Assembly (NCBI RefSeq): GCF_014649495.1
Contig: NZ_BMTD01000015.1
Span: 170,192-234,191, forward strand
Length of the DNA stretch: 64,000 nt
DNA from: Streptomyces filipinensis
GTDB taxonomy: Bacteria; Actinomycetota; Actinomycetes; Streptomycetales; Streptomycetaceae
Direction of reading: 5' to 3'
How positions within the stretch are numbered: position 1 is the first letter of the stretch; each line of letters opens with the position of its first letter. Below, in pieces: positions 44,800 through 52,795 of the stretch. Under the pieces are notes generated by a model. The model did not search any database. It saw only the letters and a program-made list of their open reading frames with translations, and was not told where the DNA came from. The position numbers were made by a program, and so were the translations under genes.

Positions 44800-46437
44800 C
44801 TACGGCGTGTCCAAGGCCCCGCTCGTCCACGCGGCGCGCAGCGCCTTCTTGTCCACCTTGCCCACCTTGGTCGTCGGCAGGTGGTCCAGCAGCACCGTCT
44901 TCCGGGGCGTGTACAACTCCCCCAACTCGGCGGTCACCGCCGCGCCGACCGCCTCCGGGTCGATGTCAGCGCCCTCGGCCGTGGCCAGGAAGATCTGGAC
45001 GGCCTCCCCGTACTCCTCGTCCGGCACACCCAGCGCCGCCGCGTTGCGCACACCGGGGAGCGTGAGCAGGAAGTCCTCCAGGACCCTGGAGTAGACGTTG
45101 TCGCTGGTGCTACCGGTGACGATGATGTCCTTGGCCCTGTCGACGAGATAGAGGTACCCCTCGGCGTCGAGATAGCCCATGTCCCCGGTGCGCAGCCAGC
45201 CGTCGTGCAGCGCCGCCGCGGTGCGCTCCGGGTCCTCGTAGTAGCCGAGCATCACCGTCTCGCCGCGGACGCACACCTCGCCGACCTGCCCGACGGGCAG
45301 TGCCGCCGCGCTGTCTTCACCACGGATCTCGATCTCGACGTCGGAGATCGCGCGCCCGCAGCTGCGCCACAGCTCGGGGCAGCGGGCTCCCTCCGAGGCG
45401 AGATCCTCCGCGCTGAACGCGGTGATACCGAGCGCCTCCGACTGCCCGTAGCCCTGGCTGAGCACGGGCCCGAACACCTTGACCGCCTGCTGCAGCCGGC
45501 TGGGCGACGTGGCCGCGCCGCCGACGACGATCCGCCGCAGCGCGGGCAGCGCGTCGGGCTCGCACTCCGGGTGGTCGAGAACCGCGTACAGCATGGGCGG
45601 TACGAACATGGTGGCGGTGATCCGCTCTTCGCGCAGTACCGTCAGCGCCGCGCCCGCTTCGAACTCGGGCAGCACGACGAGGACGGACCCTGTCACCAGA
45701 GCCTGGATCGAGGTGAGGTGGCCGCTGCCGTGCGTGAGCAGCGTGGAGGCGAGCACCCTGTCCGTGCCCTGGTTCATGGTCGGGAAGATCGCGGGGCGGG
45801 AGTTCTGCGGGGCGTTTTCCGCCAGGCCCACCAGCGCGTCGTAAAGCCGGTGGCTGTGCGCGGCGAGCTTGGGTCGGCCCAGAGTTCCACCGGTGTAGAG
45901 GACGGTGACGGCCTCGTCCGCTCCCGGGGCGGGCACGCCGTCGGGGCGCACGGCCGGGCACTCGGCCGCCAGGGCCAGCAGGTCCGTGCACGGCTGCTCA
46001 CAGGGTCCGAGGCTGAGGAGCGCGGGGGCGTGAACGCTGCGGCCGGCCGCGTCGGCGGCCCGTTGCGCGAAGAGCGGGTCGGTGACCACGGCGCGCGCCC
46101 GGGACTGCTCGACCAGCGCGGCGAGCTCGCCGGGCCCTGGCTCGGGCGGCAGGAACACGACGCGGCAGCCGATGAGATGGACGGCGAGCTGCACCAGGAC
46201 GGAGTCCACGCGGTTGGCCAGGAACAGCCCCACTCCGTCGCCGGGCGTGAGCCCCTGCCCGCGCAGCGCATGCCCCAACCTGAACAGCCGCCGCCGAGCC
46301 TCTCCCCTGGTCAGCCGCTGCGTCCCCTGGACGAGCGCCTCCGTGTCCTCGTCCCTGTACCAGTGCTCCAGAATGCGGTCCACGTACGTCCGCGGCTCGG
46401 ATGTTTCGTGTGCGTTAACGATCACCAACACATCCAA
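44800..46437 (-). CDS. AMP-binding acyl-CoA synthetase-like enzyme
   Basis: A ~545-residue ANL-superfamily enzyme. The P-loop is VTVLYTGGTLGRPKLAAHSH. The adenylation motif GYGQSEALGIT follows, then TGDMGYLDAEGYLYLVDRAK and the C-terminal catalytic lysine in PTTKVGKVDKKALR. It should activate a carboxylic acid as acyl-AMP and probably transfer it to CoA. The P-loop has Leu where Ser/Thr/Glu is usual. The start is uncertain: the frame opens with TTG 46437, with GTG codons at 46431 and 46425 as alternatives. No carrier protein or ligase partner is nearby. Confidence 0.88.
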   Translation of the reverse strand: MDVLVIVNAHETSEPRTYVDRILEHWYRDEDTEALVQGTQRLTRGEARRRLFRLGHALRGQGLTPGDGVGLFLANRVDSVLVQLAVHLIGCRVVFLPPEPGPGELAALVEQSRARAVVTDPLFAQRAADAAGRSVHAPALLSLGPCEQPCTDLLALAAECPAVRPDGVPAPGADEAVTVLYTGGTLGRPKLAAHSHRLYDALVGLAENAPQNSRPAIFPTMNQGTDRVLASTLLTHGSGHLTSIQALVTGSVLVVLPEFEAGAALTVLREERITATMFVPPMLYAVLDHPECEPDALPALRRIVVGGAATSPSRLQQAVKVFGPVLSQGYGQSEALGITAFSAEDLASEGARCPELWRSCGRAISDVEIEIRGEDSAAALPVGQVGEVCVRGETVMLGYYEDPERTAAALHDGWLRTGDMGYLDAEGYLYLVDRAKDIIVTGSTSDNVYSRVLEDFLLTLPGVRNAAALGVPDEEYGEAVQIFLATAEGADIDPEAVGAAVTAELGELYTPRKTVLLDHLPTTKVGKVDKKALRAAWTSGALDTP

Positions 46438-46769
46438 ACACGCCGCTGAGAAGCCGCGGCTTCACGGAGGCCACCTTCGGCCACCAGCTGGCGGCGCACC
46501 CATGCCCACGCTTCGATGAAAAATCGGCCGTCGCAGGTCAGTTGAGCGCCTGAGAGAGCGCACCGAACGCTCGTCACCATGGCGGGGAATCGTTCCCCGT
46601 GGCGTGGGTGGTCCCAGCATGCCCTTGCACGGACACCGACGGGCCGACAGCAAAGTCGGCCCGACGCACCGCGCGAACCGGGCCGCCGCCTTGCCGCCGC
46701 TCCCCCGGCCGTCGCGCGCGCCACGACAACCGCCCCCGAACGGCCGGCCCGCCTCACGATTTCCGGTCT
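46438..46769. other. Intergenic stretch upstream of the AMP-binding gene
   Basis: A 332-bp region containing the promoter of the AMP-binding gene. Frames are arginine/alanine-rich shadows with no recognised motif. Confidence 0.45.
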
Positions 46770-47040
46770 GTACTTCTTCCTGCGCCAGGTCATCGGCTCC
46801 AAGGATCAGCTGGATGACGGAAAGGCTGAGGAACGTATGCGGAGCCTGTACCAGGGCTTCGTCACCGACCCGGCGAACCGCGCGGCGCTCGGTGCTGCGA
46901 TCCGGGATGTCGCGAACGCGACTGGTCCGGTGCTGTTCCACTGCTCGGCGGGTGAGGACCGAACCGGTGTCCTCGCGGACACGGTCCTCCCCGCCGTCGG
47001 CGTCCCGGCGACCACCGCCGAGGGTGACTCGAACGACTGA
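46770..47040 (+). pseudogene. Tyrosine-phosphatase (DSP/PTP-like) remnant
   Basis: One plus-strand frame has LYFFLRQVIGSKDQLDD, MRSLYQGFVTDPANRAALGA and the signature VLFHCSAGEDRTGVLA, which is the Cys-x5-Arg phosphatase P-loop of the bacterial protein-tyrosine/serine phosphatases. The N-terminal ~150 residues are missing, and the protein ends in an atypical tail (TVLPAVGVPATTAEGDSND) soon after the loop where family members have further helices. It is likely a decayed fragment. Confidence 0.6.
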
Positions 47041-47117
47041 TGGGCCACTCGGGACCGCTCACGGCACGCGGCAGCGGAGCGACCGACTCGCTCAATCGGC
47101 CTGCGCCTGCTTCCGAT

Positions 47118-48095
47118 TCACCATAGGTCTTCCTGAATAGCGGTGCTGGCCCTGCGTGCGGCGGAAGCCGCAGCGGGCTTGTGTTCATCCTCGACGGGAT
47201 GCAAGCCGCTCACTGACAACGCTGTGAGCGAGTCCTCGCCAAAGATCACGCGGACGTCCACGGTGAACGCGACCAGTTTGGCCGTCGGAGTGAATCCGAA
47301 CCCGAGAGTGCGTGCGAAGCCGGTCGCGAGCACCTTCACCGTAGCCGCCAGCCGGGAGACGTCCGCGGCGACGTAGTCGGCTTCGTCGCTCCAGCCGATG
47401 ATCTCCACCACGGGCGTGCTGAGCCAGCCGTCGAAGTGGGTCCATTCCAGGAAGAGGGCCTCGTCCTTCAAGTCGACGACGCATGCCTCGAACGGCCCGG
47501 AGGCCACTTCGGCCACGATGAACTGGTGAAGCCAGGCTGTGGTGGACCGCGCCGAGAGACGTGCCTGCAGGCGGGCATCGTCGTGAGGGACGGGACGGCG
47601 TTCGGCGAACCGGGCAAGAACCTTCTTGAGGTCGCTGAGGTACTCCAGGGTGACACCCGCTTCGGTGACTTCGGCGGCGAGTTCGGGGTGGAGTCTCCCG
47701 TCGGGCCCGAAATTCTTGCTGTTCCTGGTCACGAAGCAGGTCCTCCCGCTCGGGTCCCGCTTCGCTTCGTCGAGAACGGTCACCCAGATCGCCGAGTCCC
47801 GGCTGCCTTCCTTGCCGGTCGACTTGGCGGGCAGCCGACGCTGAGCCTCGCGCCACAGCCCTTCCCGGGCGGCCTCGAACGTCAGCGGCAGTATCTCGAA
47901 CGTCCCGCGGTACAGCGTCTCCCACTGGGCGACATGCCCGGATACGTCGTCGACGGCTGGCCAGTGCTCGAAGCCGTCGCCTTCGGTGAACTGCAGTTTC
48001 CACAGCTCGTCGTACGAGGTCCGGGCCTTGTGCAGGGCGTCCTCGTAGGCCCGCTTCCGATGCGCGAGCAGCCGGACATGGCAGGGCGGTCTTCG
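47118..48095 (-). pseudogene. PIN-domain protein, 5'-truncated
   Basis: The open frame extends upstream of the GTG at 47783 without an obvious start. It reads RAYEDALHKARTSYDEL, FEILPLTFEAAREGLW and GSRDSAIWVTVLDEAKRDPS, then TCFVTRNSKNFGPDGRLHPE. The Asp of GSRDSAIW and the Asn/Phe-Gly segment fit large PIN-domain RNases. The N-terminal strand with the first catalytic Asp is missing, as the frame ends in arginine-rich sequence near 48095. The remaining C-terminal part (~47118-47650, HFDGWLSTPVVEIIGWSDEA) is an accessory domain. I regard it as 5'-truncated; a downstream start at 47783 is possible but would lack the nuclease core. Confidence 0.55.
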
Positions 48096-48237
48096 GCGGC
48101 TCCCGAGGCCGAGCCGGCTCCGCCCCCGAAAAGTCTCGCCTGTCGTGTCAAGAATCCGGCGGCCCGTTGACTGTCGGGAAGGTGTACGGCCGCTGCTTCA
48201 CGGTGAGGCGCTCGGGCCGCAGACTGGAGGGAGTTTC

Positions 48238-48429
48238 GTGGAGGGTACGGATGTTGGCGCCGTCGTCGTGTTCTTGGTGATCGTGTGCGCGCCGGGGCTG
48301 AGCAGCGTGCTGCAGAGCATCGCGTTCCGCATCCGGGCCGCAGGGAAGGCCGAGCTCGTGCGCGCAGGGCGCGAGTCGGGTGACCGCACGCCCCGCGGAC
48401 GCAGGGGGAAGCGGGGGCGGCGTGGATGA
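48238..48429 (+). CDS. Small single-pass membrane protein
   Basis: A 63-residue protein from GTG 48238 behind a strong GGAGGGAG ribosome-binding site. It has one hydrophobic segment (VGAVVVFLVIVCAPGLSSVL) and a very basic tail (RTPRGRRGKRGRRG) predicted to be cytoplasmic. Its stop overlaps the GTG of the sigma-factor gene by 8 nt, so the two are likely cotranslated. It may be a membrane accessory for the sigma-like protein; no family is recognised. Confidence 0.65.
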   Translation: MEGTDVGAVVVFLVIVCAPGLSSVLQSIAFRIRAAGKAELVRAGRESGDRTPRGRRGKRGRRG

Positions 48430-49471
48430 ACAGCGAAGGGCCCAGCGTGCCGAGGCACTCGCGGCCCTGGCTGCCGAGCGGCGCGGCCAGATGGTCGGCC
48501 ACGCCCGCAAGCGACTGCGCGACTTGGGAGTTCCGCCCTCGTGGGCGGATCCCGAAGACGTCGTGCACAACGCCCTCACGAGCGTGCTGGCCTGTACCGA
48601 GCCGATCGAGCGGCTGCGCCCGTACGTCTTCAAGGTCATCAAGTACGAGGTCCGGCACGCGGCGCGGCGCTACCGCGGCGGACAGGGGTATGCGTCTCTG
48701 GACGCGGACGTACAGCTGGAGACGGCCACTGGGGCCGCCGACCCGTGCGCCGCAGCCGACCTGCGCCTGGACCTCGACGCGGCGCTCACTGCCCTGCCGC
48801 CCCAGCAGCGCAGGTCAGTATGGTGCAACAAGGCGCTGGGGCTGACCCAGGCAGAGACGGCCAAGGTCATGGGCGCGGCGCCGGGCAGCGTTGCCACCCA
48901 CGTCTCCCGCGGGGTCAAAGCGCTGAGGGTGACTCTCGGGACTCTTCTTGGGGTGGTCCTCGCCGCCTTCACCGCGGCGTGGGCACGGGCCGGCACGCTG
49001 CCCATCGACCCCGCCACGGCCGGTCATCTGACGGCGCGGATGGAACGTTGGGTGGTGCGCTGGGGGTGGCCGCAGACCATCGTGGCCGTCCTGGTCGGTG
49101 GATCGCTGACGTGGCTGGCCTGTACATCGCTGTACCCGCAGTACTTGCGGATGATGAGCTGGCTCCGCGGCAGACGGGCCGCCGAGCCGGGCCCCGAGCC
49201 TGGCGCCGAGGAGTCGGGGATCGGCTGGCAGGACGGGAACTGGACCGTGCGGAAAGTGGCGGGCGCCGAGGCCAAGAAGACGTACCGCTGCCCCGGCTGC
49301 GACCAGGTGATCTCCCCGGGCGTCCCGCATCTGGTGGCATGGCCCACGCACCAGGAGGATCGGCTGCACTGGCACACGGCGTGCTGGAACGCACGGGACC
49401 GCCGCAGCGCGCGAACGAGGGGATCACGGACTACTCCGTCGGCGGAGGGCCGGCGTCGAACCAAGGCGTAA
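48422..49471 (+). CDS. ECF-type sigma factor with transmembrane pair and C-terminal zinc ribbon
   Basis: A ~349-residue protein. Residues ~20-95 are sigma region 2 (WADPEDVVHNALTSVLACTE, YVFKVIKYEVRHAARR), and ~125-180 are region 4 (ALPPQQRRSVWCNKALGLTQ, GAAPGSVATHVSRGVKALR). Two membrane segments follow (TLLGVVLAAFTAAWA near 185-200, IVAVLVGGSLTWLACTSLYP near 230-250). The C-terminal region (~290-325) has YRCPGCDQVISPGVPHLVAW and HWHTACWNARDRR, a CxxC...HxxC zinc-ribbon seen as separate small Streptomyces proteins. The start is GTG 48422 (GTG 48380 possible). This domain order is unusual for a sigma factor. Confidence 0.78.
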   Translation: MDEQRRAQRAEALAALAAERRGQMVGHARKRLRDLGVPPSWADPEDVVHNALTSVLACTEPIERLRPYVFKVIKYEVRHAARRYRGGQGYASLDADVQLETATGAADPCAAADLRLDLDAALTALPPQQRRSVWCNKALGLTQAETAKVMGAAPGSVATHVSRGVKALRVTLGTLLGVVLAAFTAAWARAGTLPIDPATAGHLTARMERWVVRWGWPQTIVAVLVGGSLTWLACTSLYPQYLRMMSWLRGRRAAEPGPEPGAEESGIGWQDGNWTVRKVAGAEAKKTYRCPGCDQVISPGVPHLVAWPTHQEDRLHWHTACWNARDRRSARTRGSRTTPSAEGRRRTKA

Positions 49472-50029
49472 TCGCACGGTGGTCACCGAAGGGCCGAGCG
49501 TCCTGCGGCAATCACCGGTTTGGTGGGTGCCGTCCTGGCAAGCGGGCTTCCGCTGGCTACCCCGGCCAGCGCAGGGGCGTACGGGCGGAGAGGGCGACCG
49601 GCCCGGCGAGCTGGACCACGTTGTTCTCTTGTGCCACCAGACCCGGGTGCCCCTCACGCCCGCGCGTCGGCTGGGACAAGCGCCAGCAGCGCCGGACATG
49701 ATGCCCAGGTAGCAGCCCGAATCGGTGAAGGCCACGTACTCCCCCTCGTCGAGGAGGACCACCAGCAGCACGGGGAGCAGCCCGGCCCACCGCTTGGGGG
49801 GATCACCCCTTCCGCACCCGTTCCGGTCGGAGTCGACAGCACGTGCGTGAGCAGCGGCGGCATCCGTGCCAGCGTCGGCCACCCGGCCGCCCGGCCGCCC
49901 GTGGAAGACAGCCCCTTCGAGCAGCTCCCCCTCAAGCGCGGTGGGCGGTTCGGGCGCGGAGACCGACCGTTTCGGCCGGAGTGCCGAGTCGGCCGGCGCG
50001 CGGGCAGCGGGCGGTCGAACCACTGTTGC
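49472..50029. other. Region without a confident gene
   Basis: About 560 bp after the sigma-like gene. One minus-strand frame includes LPVLLVVLLDEGEYVAFTDS, which looks gene-like but is not in a complete reading frame. It is probably the frameshifted end of the remnant at 50030-50345. Confidence 0.35.
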
Positions 50030-50345
50030 TGAAGCCGGTCCGCTCGCCCCCACAGCACAGCGGCCGTGGTGATCATGATGGTCTCCACCTGCGGGAGCTT
50101 TGGATCAGCTGCCTGAGGGCCGCTCCTTTGGGCCGTCTGGCTGATCAACCCCCCGTTCTTCAGGGCATCGGCGACCTCGCGCACGTCGCGGCGTCCCTCG
50201 ACGGCGTCGATGACCAGCGCGATCGCCTCCTGGCTGCCGACCTTGTCCTGGAGGCCGCCGGCGCGGAGGTAGGCGTAGGCGGCCTGCACGGCGAACAGCT
50301 CGTTCGAGAGCGAGCGAAGGCAGGAACCCGCGCGAGGGCGTGCGG
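50030..50345 (-). pseudogene. Possible decayed hypothetical protein
   Basis: The minus-strand frame contains natural-looking sequence: LFAVQAAYAYLRAGGLQDKV, SQEAIALVIDAVEGRRDV and ADALKNGGLISQTAQRSG. The frame degrades on both sides; a neighbouring frame upstream (RLGHEVMGSLAYPAAHH) might be the continuation. I do not recognise the family, and no start codon or ribosome-binding site is convincing. Call it a likely frameshifted remnant. Confidence 0.35.
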
Positions 50346-50431
50346 GCGGGCAGCGGCTCGGTGGTGCGCGGCCGGGTAGGCCAGGCTGCCCATGACCTCG
50401 TGCCCGAGCCGCGGGACCCTGCCTTTGGTCC

Positions 50432-51073
50432 TTACCGAGCGGAGCCGACGGGCATGTCCAGGCCACGGGCCGCGACGAGACGTGCGGTCCCGTCGGCCAG
50501 GCTGTAGCACAGGCCCACCACAGCGGCCTGCCCAGCGGCGACCCGCTCGGCCAGGAGGCGGGAGCGGTCCAGCAGCAGGTCGACGGTGTGCCCTATGTGC
50601 TCCGCGAGGATCTCTTCCGCGCTCACGCGTCCGGCGGCCCGCGCCGCCAGCACGCTGGGAGTGACACGCTCGACGACGTCCCGGATGTAGCCGGCCGGCG
50701 CCATGCCGTCCTCCAGGGCGGCGCACGCCGCGCCGACCGCCCCGCACGAGTCGTGGCCGAGGACCACGACCAGGGGGCAGTCCAGCACGTCGACGCCGAA
50801 CTCGATGCTGCCGATCACTTCCGGTCCCATGACGTGGCCGGCGGTGCGCACCACGAAGAGATCGCCCAGACCGCGGTCGAAGATGATCTCAGCGGCCAGG
50901 CGGGAGTCGGAGCATCCGAACAGGACCGCGAACGGGCGCTGAGACGGAGCGACCTCGGTGCGGCGGGTGGCGTCCTGGTTCGGGTGCTCCGGGGCACCCT
51001 CGGTGAACCGTTGGTTGCCGGCCAACAGCAGCTCGAAGGCTTCACGGGGGCTTGAGGCCTGGATCTCTGTCAT
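50432..51073 (-). CDS. Beta-class carbonic anhydrase
   Basis: A 213-residue zinc enzyme interconverting CO2 and bicarbonate. The expected ligands are present: Cys54 with the Asp56-Arg58 pair in FGCSDSRLA, His107 and Cys110 in VVLGHDSCGAV. The length and start (MTEIQASSPREAFELLLAGN) are typical. It is transcribed alone on the minus strand, divergent from the PAS-SpoIIE gene. Confidence 0.92.
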   Translation of the reverse strand: MTEIQASSPREAFELLLAGNQRFTEGAPEHPNQDATRRTEVAPSQRPFAVLFGCSDSRLAAEIIFDRGLGDLFVVRTAGHVMGPEVIGSIEFGVDVLDCPLVVVLGHDSCGAVGAACAALEDGMAPAGYIRDVVERVTPSVLAARAAGRVSAEEILAEHIGHTVDLLLDRSRLLAERVAAGQAAVVGLCYSLADGTARLVAARGLDMPVGSAR

Positions 51074-51378
51074 GACCGCAGGCTAACGGCCGACCCAGCA
51101 GACACGCACGGCCGTGTCCGCCGCCGACGGCGTCCGTGGCCCGGCGCCTGGCCCAGACGCCGGGCGATGTCCCTGTCGATCCGCCCTCGGTGCGCTGCGC
51201 GGCAGTCCGGCCCACAACAGCCCGTCCGCCCGGCCATGCGTGTGCCTCCTGCCGCGACGCCGTCACCCACGGCCCGACGACGCCGCCGCGGAGCAGGGGC
51301 GCCCCGCTGCCCGCGGGCGAGCTCGGCAGGCGCGGGAGCTGGACCTTTCGTAGATTGAAAGCGAGCGACTGGCTGGGA

Positions 51379-52644
51379 ATGCGTGTGACACCGAAGATCG
51401 ACTACACCGGGGTGTTCGCCGCCCTTCCGAGCCCGTGCCTGGTGCTCGGCACGGACCTGGTGATCGCCGATGCCAACCCGGCCTTCTGCGAGGTGACCGG
51501 ACGGAGTAGGGCCGAGCTGGTCGGGCAGTACCTCTTCGATTCCTTTCCGGACAACCCCGCCGATCCGGGGGCCGCCGGGGTGACGACGCTGAAAGCCTCA
51601 CTGCACCGTGTCCTGTCCTCCGGCCAGACGGACCACATGGCGTTGCAGAAGTACGACATCCCGATCGCCGGCAACCCCGAGGCGTTCAAGGAACGGTGGT
51701 GGACGGCGATCAACGTGCCCGTCCTCGGCCCCGACGGAAAGGTCGCCTGGATCATCCACCGGTCCGAGGACATGACCGACGTGGTCCGCGCCCGCCGCAC
51801 CGCGCACCTGCCGTCGGTCCGCCCCGGCCGCGAAGCGGCCATGGAAGCCGAGCTGTACGCCCGGGCGCGGCAACTGCAGCAGCTGAACGAGGAACTGCGC
51901 CAGGCTCACGCCCGTGAACGGCACATCGCCGTCGCTCTGCAGGAAACCATGCTCCACTCCCCGGACCTGGCCCGGCACCCGAATATCGCCGTGCGCTACC
52001 TGCCCGCGACCGGATCGCTGAACGTGTGCGGCGACTGGTACGACGCGGTCGACCTGCCCGCGGACCGCTTCACCGTGGCGGTCGGCGACGTGGTCGGCCA
52101 CGGGCTGCCGGCCGCCACCGTCATGGGCAGGCTCCGCAGCGCACTGAGCGCCGCCACCCGCGCCGTCCACGGTCCTGCCCAGGCACTGGAGGTGCTGGGG
52201 CTGTACGCCCGCTCGGTGGAGGGAGCCCTGGCCACCACCGCCGTCCAGGTCCTCGTCGACTGCCACAGCCAACTCCTCATCTACAGCAGCGCGGGCCACC
52301 CCCCGCCCGTCCTGCTGCACCCGGACCGCTCCTGCGAGCTGCTCGACCAGGCCACCGACCCACCGCTGGGCGCCCGCCCCGAACACGTCCCCCGCCCCCA
52401 GGCCAACGCGACCTACGCCCCCGGCGACACCCTCATCCTCTACACCGACGGCCTGATCGAACGCCGCGGTGAGGACATCGACGTCGGCCTGACCCGCCTC
52501 ACCTCCACGCTCGCCACCTGCACCGAGTTCGGCGCGGAACACCTCGCCGACGCCCTCCTCGCCCGCCTGGGCCTCGCCAGCGGCGCCAACGACGACATCG
52601 CCCTCGTCGTCGTCCGCCTGGAGCGAACGACCCGACCGTACTGA
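51379..52644 (+). CDS. PAS domain plus SpoIIE-type protein phosphatase
   Basis: A 421-residue signalling protein. The PAS domain (~8-135) has PSPCLVLGTDLVIADANPAF and VIADANPAFCEVTGRSRAEL. A coiled coil (~160-185) is followed by a SpoIIE/PP2C phosphatase domain (~190-415) with VCGDWYDAVDLPADRFTVAV, VGDVVGHGLPAATVMGRLRS, TLILYTDGLIERRG and ASGANDDIALVV; the Asp residues of GDWYDA, GDVVGHG and NDDIA are metal ligands. Such proteins dephosphorylate anti-sigma antagonists in partner-switching pathways. The ATG at 51379 is chosen because the PAS fold begins there; TTG 51355 is an alternative. Confidence 0.9.
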   Translation: MRVTPKIDYTGVFAALPSPCLVLGTDLVIADANPAFCEVTGRSRAELVGQYLFDSFPDNPADPGAAGVTTLKASLHRVLSSGQTDHMALQKYDIPIAGNPEAFKERWWTAINVPVLGPDGKVAWIIHRSEDMTDVVRARRTAHLPSVRPGREAAMEAELYARARQLQQLNEELRQAHARERHIAVALQETMLHSPDLARHPNIAVRYLPATGSLNVCGDWYDAVDLPADRFTVAVGDVVGHGLPAATVMGRLRSALSAATRAVHGPAQALEVLGLYARSVEGALATTAVQVLVDCHSQLLIYSSAGHPPPVLLHPDRSCELLDQATDPPLGARPEHVPRPQANATYAPGDTLILYTDGLIERRGEDIDVGLTRLTSTLATCTEFGAEHLADALLARLGLASGANDDIALVVVRLERTTRPY

Positions 52645-52795
52645 TCAGACCGATGTCGTCGTCGGTGAGCGTACGGCCCGGGGGGACGGCCCGCTACCGA
52701 GGAGGAGACGGGGGGTGCGGATCGCGGTCGCGTGAACATCACCTCTCGGGCCACGAGGTGGGGCCGGTCGACGACACGCGCCTGCGAGCGGTGCC

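Noticed and set aside
49654..50466. An apparent 270-codon minus-strand gene
   Set aside because: Only the middle (about 50030-50345) has natural composition, and both ends are arginine/proline-rich. I list only the middle as a probable remnant.
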